NCBI GenBank assembly: GCA_951812925.1
Contig: OX638369.1
Span: forward strand, 26,554,533-26,618,532
DNA: 64,000 bases
Source: Calliopum simillimum
Lineage: Eukaryota > Arthropoda > Insecta > Diptera > Lauxaniidae
Direction: 5' to 3'
Position numbers and translations under genes: made by a program. Shown in pieces: positions 1-11,062 of the stretch (its first letter is position 1; each line of letters begins with the position of its first letter). The notes under the pieces are model-generated. The model searched no databases. It was not told the DNA's origin and saw only the letters and a list, made by a program, of their open reading frames with translations.

Positions 1-139
1 CTTTGAATCCAATATTACTTCAGTCAACAGCCATCCATTTACAGACTACTACAAAAATTTGAGCACCTTGGGTCATTCAGTTTTGCTTTGTCCGCCACTG
101 AAAGCAGACAGTCATGAGAATTTTAACGATAGTGGAAAT

Positions 140-755
140 GGAATGCTGATTAAGCATTATTTTTGGTATAAAAAACCTGTCAACGAAGTCAAGGAAGGGC
201 AATGTAAAGGAAATGTAAAAAGGGAACTCTACAACATAATTGTCAATGGTTAAGAAGTGGCTTACTGAGTTCCACTGGAGTTGTGCCAACACAAGTGACG
301 TCGAATATTTAGTTCGCCTAAAAGAAGACGTCATGCCAGAAATCGTCAATCCATGGAATGGTTTTAGACGTTTGGAGAATGAAGGTACGTGCTGAAGCTG
401 TATGTCGGCCATCAAAAAGGGTAAAACAATCACGATATTATGCCGAGTTTTGGGCAGATTCTGTATTGATTTAAAGCCAAAATAAGCGCAGTCACCTTAG
501 CAAATTCATTTATTGTTATACAAACTGCTATTCCATCCAGCATTAACATTAGATTTAGCCCACAGTGACTATTTACTATGTCCAGATCTGAAAAAATGGC
601 TGGATGGTAAAAGATTTGGGTTGAATAAAGGAATCATTATTGAAACAAAAGCTTCTTTTGAGAACCTTGAGAAAACCTATTATTTGGAAGGAGTACGACA
701 ACAAGAAAAACGCTGCACTAAACGTATCGAGCTAAAAGAGGATATTGATTAATAT
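140..755 (+). pseudogene. Decayed mariner transposase, internally deleted
   Basis: Pieces of a mariner-family transposase follow one another on the plus strand in the right order but in changing frames. The N-terminal piece starts near 143 (MLIKHYF). From about 247 there is a WLTEF...MPEIV stretch like the DNA-binding domain of mariner. About 366-410 resembles the linker (VRAEAV), and about 420-470 gives a KTIT-like stretch typical of the catalytic core. The C-terminal block, 516-752, is clearest: LDLAHSDYLLCPDLKKWL holds the third catalytic aspartate context of mariner (PDLAPSDYFLF in the family), followed by YYLEGV and the usual lysine-rich tail. The region with the first two catalytic aspartates is missing, so there is an internal deletion besides the frameshifts and stops. 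Family identity is known from the motifs; the subfamily is not determined, and no terminal inverted repeats were seen. It cannot encode active enzyme. Confidence 0.72.
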
Positions 756-760
756 AAAGC

Positions 761-2788
761 TTTTTGCCGAAAAAAAATATTTTATTCTAAATTGCTCCTT
801 TGATGATGAAGTACAATCAATGGCCTTTTACACCAGATCCGGTTCTAAACATTTAAAAAAAAAGGTCATAGTTGACCCATAGGTACCGAAGTTGTGGGCA
901 TTTTTCAGAACCCGTCTTTTTTAACATCGAAAATACTAAAATCCCAACATGTTTATGACAAGACTCACAGTACAAAAAAAACAATTTCGTCCAAAAAAAA
1001 AAAAAATACATGTCTAGTCAAATCGATCACAGTACCATTCCAAAAAGTTTCATTGCGATCTGTGTTGGTTGACATTAAAGTTGATTAGTTTTCACGTAGA
1101 ATCTGTCATATGAAGGTGAAAGTATTTCCAGGATTTTTTTTATGTTTTACAGCGGAAATTATTCCTTTTGAACTTTAAAGAGTGGAGGGGCAAATTTACA
1201 AAAAAATGATTATTCGGTAATGGTGATAAATTTGTCAATGAATCTTTCATTACTAAACAATATATTGCACATAATAGAAAATTCAACTTTGCATGACCTT
1301 TTGTGTCAAAGACCAATTGTCAGTAATCAATAGAATCCATAAGAAAAAAGAAAAATCTTTAAAAGCCTGTCTCATATCAAAGAAAAAATCTTAAAACATT
1401 TTGTAACCTTCTAAAGTCAGTCTCAATACATATAATCTGGCCTATCACTAAGCAACAGCCCAACAACCCGCGTGTCTAAGCTCATATGCAAAAGATCTCG
1501 TAATGTAACTGCAGCAGCTTTTTTTTATTGAAATTACGAGTTATTAGAAAAAAAAAAAGTAAAAAAACAAAAAGTTTACTGCGCTTGTAACTAATACAAG
1601 GCTTAAATCGCGATCGCATATAATAACTCGCGTCTCATAACAACGTCACATAAGTTTTTGCTTTTTTGGCACACCCTTTTCAGCGCTCTAATGCACACGT
1701 ATTCTTGATTTTGCAGTACACTGGGAAAAAGAGTTTGTTTACCTAAATAAACATTGAAAAAAATGTTAATTAACAAATGGACCATCTCCCAGATTCTTAC
1801 TTTCTATAGAAAACTCTGAGAAACTGATTGGAAAGAGTTTAATAACGACCAGACTCATAAATAATATAACATCAACGGGAAGCGTACTATTAGCTCTTCC
1901 CTTTTGTTTCCTATGCAATATGCATGATTTGTTTATTATTAACAAATGGCTGATTGTAACAAAGAAATGTTTATTTCAACCAAACAATGATTTGGTAACT
2001 ATTAACAAATGTAATTGAGCCTATATTAAGTACACTTTTTGCATATAATCACCATAATAATAAAGTTATTTTTTTCTGTGTAGTCTAATAAACAAAAAGA
2101 CACCTTAACAGCCTAATCCTGCTTTAGCAAAATAACTAAGTCAAACTTTATGTATTTCGATTTTGAAGCATTGCATTGTTTTTATGGCCTTCTTAAGTTC
2201 TTTTTGACTTGTTTTTTTTTTTTTTTTTTTGTATGTTTTCCAATGTTTAAAGTCGTGCGACATTTGAGCCAAGTTAGTTGTTTTGTTTTTTCACCAAACT
2301 TTTTTTTACATTTAACATTTACGTTACTTTGTAATGACTGCTGTCAATTTAGCAATTTTTATTGGGCTTTATTATTAGTTTTGATGTAGTGCGCATGTGC
2401 CTTTGTCTTATTGGATTAGGCGCCTTTTAAATTGCCTAGGCGTTAGGTTTTTTTTTTAATATTGGTGCAGTGTGCACGTTTTTGGTGTTCAAAGTTTTTA
2501 TAAACGAATAAGAAACCTTTTTGAGCAGCACTTTTGTATGCTATATGCATTGGGGGCGTATGAGAATTAGTCAAAAATTTATGGCAAATGCTTTTCAAAA
2601 TCAAAACATTTTATATGTATTCACTGAGATAATTAGAGCTGAATTTATTAGCGTTTAAGGCATGATATTTCAAGTATATAGCATGCTTCTGCTGAAAATA
2701 CATCTATTTTGAAATTTCTTTTCTTCCCATAACGATCCATTTTCTACACTTTATACAACACTTTAAGCACTTAATTTTTACAGCACTG
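761..2788. other. No gene seen; AT-rich
   Basis: AT-rich sequence with several poly-A and poly-T runs (990-1006, 1524-1566, 2213-2230). Short open frames here have no recognisable domains. A weak repeated phrase, TTAACAAATG, occurs near 1766, 1938 and 2001. I see no element ends. Confidence 0.6.
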
Positions 2789-3010
2789 CAATTCAGGGTC
2801 CAAAAAATTCTGAAACATCAAAAACAAAATTTATAAGTGAGCTAAGCATCAGAAAAGCTAATTAGAATTTATTGAACCCTGAATTGGGAAATTTTCTTTT
2901 AGTCAATGTCTATGAAATATGTGTTAAAAAAATGCCTAAAATCATGCAATAAAAAGTTCCACATTATTGCGTCTAAAATCTAGATTAGAGCTGTTTTCTG
3001 TCTGGGGCAT
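2789..3010. mobile_element. Truncated copy of ~350 bp foldback MITE (family A)
   Basis: This is the right-hand two thirds of the element found complete at 33985-34332 and 36541-36887. Shared landmarks are ATTCAGGGTCCAAAAAATTC at 2791, TAGTCAATGTCTATGAAATA, AAATCATGCAATAAAAAGTT, and the terminal CTGTCTGGGGCAT ending at 3010. The left inverted repeat is missing, so this copy is 5' truncated. There is no coding capacity. Confidence 0.8.
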
Positions 3011-4694
3011 AACAGAGTGTTGCTTAACTTCATATTGTATTTTTTCTCGCACTGTCAATAACAACTCCTGTAGTGTATTACCAAAATATTACTGATTTGA
3101 GTCTGAAATTGATACCTGCCAAAAATTAAAAATCTAATAAATCCCAAGCATTTCAAAAATTTCTTTTGCAAAATTTTCATTGAAGCACATTTTCGCAATA
3201 TCATCCAATCGGCTGTCACTTGAAATTTTCGACATTTTGTCCAACATTAAACATCGATCGCTTTGAACGCATTTTCTAGCGGCGATGCACATAAGATGGC
3301 GCCACTTGTTGGCTACAAATTAGTGTGGACCAATTAACCATATTTGGTGACGTGTGCGTTTATGCAGTTTGCCAATCATCATCATTGCAACTGTCATAAC
3401 CTGAAAATGCAACTCTTGAAAGCCCATTACTCGCTGCGCTGCGCATGAGCATAATCTAAAGTGAAGTTTTCGAAATATCATGCAATTACTGTGCAACATA
3501 TTTTATGCAACCCAAAGATGGTCAGCAAGAAAATCAAAATATACGAAAAAAAATATCAAAGTGATAGTAAAATCCATTGCTCCATATTAACGCGCATTTG
3601 ACGCACTCAACAGGGGGTTAAAAATTTTGGTGGTGTGTCTGCAGCAACGTAATGAAGTGCTGTTGCTGCGATTTCAGTTAAATATGCAGCAGCGGCAGCA
3701 GCATTTCTAAGGCCAATCAACTGTTGCATTCAATGTAGATGTGCTGACTGTGCAGCTATTTTGGCCGTCCAATTAAGTGTGCATTTCGACTTTATTTTTT
3801 GGAAAAATATTTCATATTTAACACCTTTTGTGGTGATACCACACTCTTAGTGAATAGACGTAGTTTGGGCTTTGAAGAAATTTTAATTTTAAGTTTAATA
3901 TTTTCCGCTTATTATTTTGTGTATTTTTTTTTAATAAGATTCAATTATGCTTAAATGTTAAATACGATACCCAGGGTGTAACATGAGTAAATCATTATGC
4001 AACCAATTAATGATTGCGCATGTGTGAACGAAATGTAAATGGGGCACAAGTGTAACAAATATGTAACGATTTATCGGTTTAATGCGATAATTGAACAAAA
4101 AGCGCAGTATGCATGCAGTTGGAACATACGAAAGTGAAGCGATAGAAAAATAAATCAAGATTTTAAAAAATTAATGAATGATTGGAAAGTTTTTTAAAAA
4201 AGTCATTTACAACCGAATGTTAATATATTAGATCTGTGACAATAAAACAAAGTAACTCGCTTATGCCGTCTTAAGAAAACTCAGAAAAAAGGCAAATTTC
4301 TAGTATTCCTGAGGATTTCCATTTTATGTAATTTTTTAGTACTAACTTAGGCCTCGAATGACAAATTTTGTGAAATTTGAAAATTTTAACTATTTCTAAA
4401 GTCATCGAGTTCTATTTTGAAATCTTCTGACAATATTTTTGTGAATTGTTGTTCGGTTTTTGTGGTCAAACAAAAAAGTTTTGTATACAAGCTCGTTTTG
4501 TTTGTGTCCAAAAAAAATATCTATAGTTAACATATTTTGTGAAAGGTCTTAAAATACAACAAGAAATATGTTTCAGTTGCTACCTTTTTTATTGAAACGG
4601 AATTAAATTCAAAACTTAAACACAACTGATTGCAAATATGTATGTTTTCCTTCCAATTTAAAGCAAATGCTATAAAGCGCAAAATCACCCCAGA
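3011..4694. other. No gene seen; AT-rich
   Basis: No credible open frame. A slightly GC-richer patch at 3240-3440 includes AAGATGGCGCCA (3293), and CAG-rich sequence follows at 3640-3720. These could be regulatory but nothing in the sequence proves it. Confidence 0.55.
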
Positions 4695-5445
4695 CTATGA
4701 GATGTATTGCACCATATAATGGATGATTTGGCACCCTAAGTGGCTTTAAAATTTTTGGAGCCAGAATTATTGCATATTTTTGTTTGAGATATGGCACCAT
4801 ATCATGGGTGATTTGACACCCTAGGTGGCTTTTAAGTTTTTGGGGCCAGAACTGTTGCATGTTTTCGTTTGAGATATGGCGCCATAATACGAGTGATTTG
4901 GCACCCTAAGTGGCGTTTAAGATTTTGACGCCAGAGTCGTTGCATGTAATAGTTTGAGATATGACACCATATCATGGCAGCATGAGTGGCGTTTAAATTC
5001 TTAGTGCCAGAATTGTTGCATGTTTTCGTATAAGATATGGCTCCACATCATGGGTGATCTGGCACTCTAAGTGGCTTTTGAGTTTTTGGTGCCAGAACTG
5101 TTGCATGTTTTCGTTTGAGATATGGCACCATATAATGGGATGCTTGGAACCCTAAGTGGCTTTTAAGTTTTTGGTGCCAAAATCTTAACATGTTTTCATC
5201 TAAGATTTGCCTCCATATCATGGGTGATTTGAGACCTTAAGTGGGTACAAAGTTTTTCGTTTAAGATATGGCGCCATATCATGGGTGATTTGACACCCTG
5301 AATGGCTTTGAAGTTCTTGGTGGCAGAATTTTTGCATATTTTCGTAGAAGATATGGCTCCATATCATGGATGGTTTGGCACCCTAAGAGGCTTTTAAGTT
5401 TGTGGAGCCAGAGTTGTTCCATGTTTTCGTATAAGATTTACATGT
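4695..5445. repeat. 85 bp minisatellite with palindromic core, about 9 units
   Basis: Units begin near 4782, 4867, 4952, 5028, 5113, 5198, 5259, 5344 and 5429, with a decayed unit before the first. Spacing is 85 bp except for two shortened units (76 and 61 bp). Each unit reads roughly GATATGGCACCATATCATGG, GTGATTTGGCACCCTAAGTG, GCTTTTAAGTTTTTGGTGCC, AGAATTGTTGCATGTTTTCG. The core GATATGG-n2-CCATATC is palindromic and is perfect at 5265-5280. Since 85 is not a multiple of three, the array is not a repetitive coding exon. It directly adjoins the transposase-like tail at 5469-5830. Confidence 0.9.
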
Positions 5446-5468
5446 GTTATAAGACCACATGTGGCACA

Positions 5469-5830
5469 TTATGCATTGGATCTCTTCTGGTTTAGTAGTT
5501 TGCGCATAGTCTTCTCTACATATAACGCCCCATAAAATTCATCTTGAAAAGTTTTCTTCACTTTCAACGGAAGAATTATATATGAACTAGTAACCACCTT
5601 ACATTTATAAGTCCTCTTCTTTGTTACCACTATTGGTTGTGTTTTTCGCTTCGAGTTTTTCTTTTTCTGCTGGGCCATATTATCAGAAGACGTTAGAACT
5701 CTTGCCGTTTATTTTCTTATATTCGACTGAGAGTTTTTCGAAGTTATTGCTACATGTAAGATTTCATTTAATACCTTTTCCGGCGTGATCTCACTTGTGT
5801 TCAGGGTTTTCGTTGAGTTTTCTGAGGTAC
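5469..5830 (-). pseudogene. Probable pogo/CENP-B-like transposase C-terminal tail, decayed
   Basis: Read on the minus strand, the segment gives STKTLNTSEITPEKVLNEIL (about 5810-5750), a serine/arginine-rich part broken by a stop, then RVLTSSDNMAQQKKKNSKRK and a basic stretch to a TAA at 5469. The first in-frame ATG of the open part is at 5678. After the stop the same frame continues CATCG. This order (ITPE..., RKR-rich, LTSS/LTSTP, lysine-rich coil, CxxC) resembles the C-terminal tail of pogo/jerky/CENP-B-like DDE transposases, as I recall them. No catalytic DDE domain is visible upstream on the minus strand (5830-6350). It could instead be a chance basic open frame; the identification rests on motif order only. 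Confidence 0.4.
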
Positions 5831-8800
5831 TAGCGAAAACATCAAATTAGTAAGATACAAATGTAAAAGGAATAATTCAAAGCCATACCTGACTAAAATT
5901 TTGTGTTTCTGGAGTGATTGTAAGTTCAACAGCTTCTTATTTGTACTCTTCAAATCTTATAACCCGCAAAGGGAGAAATGGCACCCGTACCATATCACTT
6001 GCAGTAATGGGGTATCACTACTCTTTTTTTAAGAATCAAACATTTTCACTCGCGCTCGTATCCATCTAAAAACGAAGGCACATTCAATTCTGTTTATTTT
6101 GAAACACGCACAATATAGCTGTATCAAATACTTAGCGCTCTGCATTCCAAGTTTTTTTTAAGCGTCTCGTTCACCCGTAATTATAGCAACTGGAGCTCAA
6201 CGTATTATTTACGACGAAGTCTTGCGCACAATTCAATTTTGTTCATATGTGAATACTATAAAAGCTGCAGGTATTGAAATTGAATAAGGTGCCATATAAC
6301 CTGGGGGTGCCACATCTCCCGAGTTTACTCAACTTTTACTATACATTACATAGAGGGGAACAGTGATTTTGCGGCATGAGATCTCGTTAATTTCAAGTAA
6401 TCTTGGACTACTGAATATGAAAATAGTACCAGATTCTCAGAATTCACTCTAGTTCTCAAGATATCCTTGCTAAGAATTGCAAGAATTGCAAAAGAAATCC
6501 TACGGTAAACAGCGTAGATCATTTCTGAAATCAGATAGCCATAATCTTCTTTACAATATGTTATCTCTCAACTTTTCTAAGTGAACTATTATCTTGTTAT
6601 CACTTAGTACAGTGAAGGTATTTTAACTCAATATAAGTAAATATAATTAAGTCGTTTGTATGGAGTTGAAATGAATGACAACACGAAAAGTAAAAATTCA
6701 ATTGCAGAAGGTAAAAGGAGGTTTAACAGTGAAAGTGATTCTGTATATTTGATGACATTAGCAAACATGAATTTTGTAAGCGTGATATAACTTTTAAAAA
6801 TGCCCCAAAACAGCCATTTTTAGTACTCTTAAGCTAAAAATGCTTAAAAACTAGAGTCAATTCAAATGGATAAATTATACCCTTTGCACTAAATAACTTT
6901 GGTAAATCTGGGTTAACTCAAAAAACTAAGGTCGCAGACAAAAATTTTGCTTTTGTCGACTTGAGTTATAGTAAAACTTAAGAATTTTGGTTTCTTTTCT
7001 TAAACTTCTATCGCACAAAAACAAAAATCGCTGCAAATACAATTAACTAACAATAATTCAATATTTTTGAACAATACCAAATGATTTATGGCCAAATCAT
7101 ATGCTGTTAAGTCAAAAAAGCAAATTGCAACCAAACAAAAATCACAAATGGTAACATACGAAAGAACTAAAGCACCAGCGCTTAACGCCTGCATAACTAA
7201 CGTGACGTTAGCAAAACAAAGTGTTACTATAATTTAAGCCGGCCTAAAAATGTGCTGGATAACCAAATTAAGCCTGTTGTTGCACACATACTAATACAGC
7301 TATATTGATACAACATACTGAGGAGAACAAGTCTTGGCTTGGCTTAACTTAACTCGAGACTTGCGCGCTAAGCTGCAGTTATCTATGGCTTAAATGAATA
7401 TTAACTCGATTGCGACATTTACGTTTGGTTCACTTTTTTGATTATCAACTCTCAACAGACGTCTGGCTTAAAGCAACTAAAATGGGTCGAATTCCTGTTA
7501 TTAGTCATTGCTGCCTTTAATAGACAGCATAGACAGAAGTAGAGTCGTACTAACTTGTTGAATTAAGCCACACAAATACATTTATAAAAGTACTTATAAC
7601 TTATAAGTAGTTTTTCATGGATTTGTATTGGACTATTATCAGCCTGAATGGGTGTCTCTCTGTCATGTGTTGTCTATGTGAGTATGTTTTCCATGTTCCT
7701 ATTTGTAGTTTATCTCGATCGCTACATTTGGTACTTTACGTGTAAATTCTTTGTCAGTAGTCTCTATTGTTATTGTAATGTTTGCTGTTATTGCTTTTAT
7801 TGTACTTAGCAATTGTTAATCCTTTGACATTAAGTGTTGTCAGTGGGTGTCAAAAATAGCACAAGAGGGAAATTATAAACATTTTTCAGGACAGTGGCGC
7901 TTGTATGTCATAGATTTGGTACTTTTAATAAAATTTCTAATTAAATTATTTTTTCTCGAAAAAATTTTTTTTCAAAAAAATTTCTTTTTGTATATTTTCC
8001 TTTAAAAATTTCTTTTCTGCAAAAATTTCTCCAATTCTTGTTACTCAAAATTCAATATCTATTAAAAGCAAACTTTCGCACACAAATCATTAAATTAAAA
8101 AAATAAAACAATCTCCACACATACTCTTCCACTTCATTGCACTTCAGATCGATCATCGCAATACTCCACTAAACTACTTTTTTGAATGCCTAGTACCATC
8201 AATATTGAACCAGTTTGACTTTTTGATGCGTTTCGCATTTAAATTCAAATTTAAAAAAAAAAAAAACTCATCTCAATCAAGTGGATTACGTACAAAATGT
8301 GCGATTAAAGTCTTCCGCATTGCATTCATTCATTGCTGCTCAAAGTTATGGGTACAAACTATGAAACAAAAAAAAAAAAAAAATTTTTGTTTTTCTATAT
8401 TGAGGGCATTTTGATAAAAAACGTGTGAATTTTTTTTATTTTTATTATTTTTGCCTTGTGCAAAGTTCTGACATTTCTTCCTCTTCATATTTTCTCATAT
8501 GAAGTGGCTGGCGTTTTTGCAAAAAAGTTTTAATAAAAATAAAATCAACTCGTGACTTTTGATAAGATGAAATTACGCTACTAAATACACACATCTTTTA
8601 CTGACTTCCTTGGATATATTTTGTAGCTAGAGACACTGAGAGAAAACTTTTTCCATGAAATAGCATTCAAATTTTCTTGCGCTTGTACTTGAGCATGAAA
8701 CACAATTTCTTGTATATAATATTTTCTATAGTCAGCCACTTGAATGTAAACTGTTCACCTACACTTGATAGTATCCACCATATTTCGTATCTCCAAGAAA

Positions 8801-9418
8801 GCATCAGTACCTAGCATCATGCACTCATCGAAAAAAAAATTGGAATGCTAATGGTTTTACTATGAAATATAAATAAATTGAGACCAGTAGATACTCACAA
8901 TTAACAGCGCCATCTATTGATAAATACGTTAACATATAAACTCGAAATCGTGACATAACTTTGCATGCATGTCTTTAAAAAAAACGCCTAAAAGTATGCT
9001 GTCCCATTGAAAAACAAATCATCAACTTAGAACGATTGCAGAAATAAACAAAAGCAAATAGCAGATACGATAAGAAGTTTCGTACAGAACCAAAAAAAAA
9101 AATTCAGTGTTTCAGGCCAAACTGCATACAATCGAGCTTTGCTTAAGAGAATATGATAGAAGGCTTGCGTGTGAAATAAACATCAATACTTTCCTAGAGC
9201 AAAGTAGCACTATTAAACTTAAACGTCTTCAAATTTACATCGATGATAGTTCGGGATTTCCCTCAACTGTTAATTAGAATCGCCGCATTTGGGTGCTTGA
9301 ACATTGTGGATGTGCTCACTAGAAAAGGGTCACTTACACAACTTGTTCGACCTACTCCATTATGCAATGGGGCAACAGACAAACTAAAGCAAAGGGATAC
9401 GAACTGGGGCAATACTCC
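5831..9418. other. No gene seen; AT-rich
   Basis: No domain is recognisable in any frame. Phrases such as GGTGCCATATAACCTGGGGG (6290) echo the 85 bp minisatellite core and may belong to the same old element. Poly-A tracts occur at 8250-8265 and 8369-8383. Confidence 0.5.
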
Positions 9419-9976
9419 TATGTCTCTATGAGAATTGTGAAAATTAAGCATAAAAATAAATATTAAACGCAAGGTAAAATTTTCAATCGGAAATGCGCCG
9501 AACTAAAGTTTAACGTAGAGGTATGGTTCCTTGGGCAAATATTCATAAAATTTAATGAACTTTCAGCCTAGGTTGGTGTCTTGTTTGAAAAAATTCAACC
9601 AAAAATATGAATCGATTATTTTGAAAGTGGGTCATTATAATCGGCTATTTGACCCATATCACTATTTAAAATACATAGCATCAATTCCACACCATCAAGT
9701 AAACTTTTTATGTAAACAGAACTCAATTTAATTGATTACTGACAGAATACCAGCCAAATCATATAATGACATTACTTTTGTCTTTATAAAAATTTTTAAA
9801 ATTTAGTGTGAAAATAAAAAAAAATATTGATGAAATCTACAATTTTCGATCAAAAGTGCGCCGAACTAAAGTTGAACGCAGAAGTATAGTTCCTTGAGCA
9901 AATATTCATAGAATTGAATGGACTTTCACATACGGGGGTAGCCGAGATCAGTTTTCAAATCGGCCCACCCTAACTT
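9419..9976. mobile_element. 5'-truncated non-autonomous DNA transposon (family B, GGGTGGGCC ends)
   Basis: Matches 32398-32954 of the complete copy throughout: ATAAATATTAAACGCAAGGT, CGCCGAACTAAAGTTTAACG, GTTCCTTGGGCAAATATTCA, GATTACTGACAGAATACCAG and the terminal CGGCCCACCCTAA. The internal ~100 bp module containing GCGCCGAACTAAAGTT occurs twice here (about 9494 and 9858), spaced about 365 bp. The left TIR is missing; sequence before 9419 does not match the complete copy. No transposase is encoded. Confidence 0.85.
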
Positions 9977-10640
9977 TCATATTTTTTTTTAGATTTCTCG
10001 TTAAATTTCCTTCAATTCAGTATTACATTTGTCTTACTTACTTTTAAATTTGAGGTCGAAAAAAATACTTTCCTTTGTAATACATGGGTTAATCTCATGC
10101 GTTTCGGTGCATATGATGTGCGCGCTTTCTACTGGAGCCTTGAAGCTGTTTGTTCTTGAAAAGTATTTTTTTCCAAGCTCAGTTAAAAAATTAGTGTAAC
10201 AAATGGTCTACTGAATTAAAGGAAATTTAATGAGAATTCAAAGAAAAATTATAAAAAGATGTGTTATTACTACCTTTTTCATAAAAGTTAAAAATTAGGA
10301 AAAAAAATGTATATATCAAAGGTCCAGAACTTTGCAAAACCCTTTGGGAGTCTATAAACTAAATACATTTTTAAAAAGCTTACACAATTAACTGAAAGTT
10401 TCTTATGAAAAAAGTTTTCTGTAAGACGCTGGGGTGACCCAATAAATTTTATTTTTTTTTTTTAAAGCAAGTCAGAAAATCAGTTTTAACCTTACTCAGG
10501 GGTAAATTTTATACTCCCCTTCAGACGCAATTTTTCGTTAGTCTTGGCCTCCTCTATGACTTTGTAGAATCTAGATTCTGTGTAACCTTATGCGTTACAC
10601 CCTATATAATATACAAATTTATGACAACTAATTTAAAAAA
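9977..10640. other. No gene seen
   Basis: AT-rich, no open frame of note and no repeat ends identified. It separates the family B copy from the Helitron-like copy. Confidence 0.5.
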
Positions 10641-11062
10641 CTAGTAAGGATTTAACCTTTGGCCTGGCCAAGTATTAAATACCCCACACTACTAAAAATT
10701 TTGCTTATATGGTAGGTGCCACGCCCTCTTGTTTGAATTTGCCCAGTTTCTGCTCAGAGCCTGCACTTACAATTCGTAGCATTTATGTGTATTTTAGTTG
10801 CATTTACGTGTAAAATACTCCTAAAGTTGCATTTTGAATATATTTTTTGTATAGGCGGTAGGCGTGTCCGTTGACTGATTTCGCTCATTTTCAATCCCTC
10901 GAGCTAACTTGTACGGTAAAGCCATTGTATCAAATTTCACGGAATTATCTTGGTTAGCTTTCCTGTAAAAAAATATTTCCACAGACAGACAGACAGACGG
11001 ACATGGCTATATCGACTCAGGAGGTGACGCTGATCAAGAACTTACAAATATATTGTACTATA
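10641..11062 (-). mobile_element. Non-autonomous Helitron-like element, copy 1
   Basis: Read on the minus strand, the element contains GATCAGCGTCACCTCCTGAG, a (GTCT)n tract, an internal region and then a 3' end with hairpin TTGGCCAGGCCAAA, a 14 nt spacer and ACTAG followed by host T. A short hairpin just upstream of a CTAG/CTRR end with insertion before T is the classic Helitron 3' signature. The copy at 53370-54145 shares the hairpin, the CTAG end, the AGGGCGTGGCACCTCCCATA phrase (here decayed) and the ACATGGCTATATCGACTCAG block in the opposite orientation. No Rep or helicase gene is present, so it would depend on an autonomous relative. I could not fix the 5' end. Confidence 0.6.

Noticed and set aside
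3290..3305. AAGATGGCGCCA as a Polycomb (Pho) site.
   Set aside because: A single short match with no cluster of companion sites.
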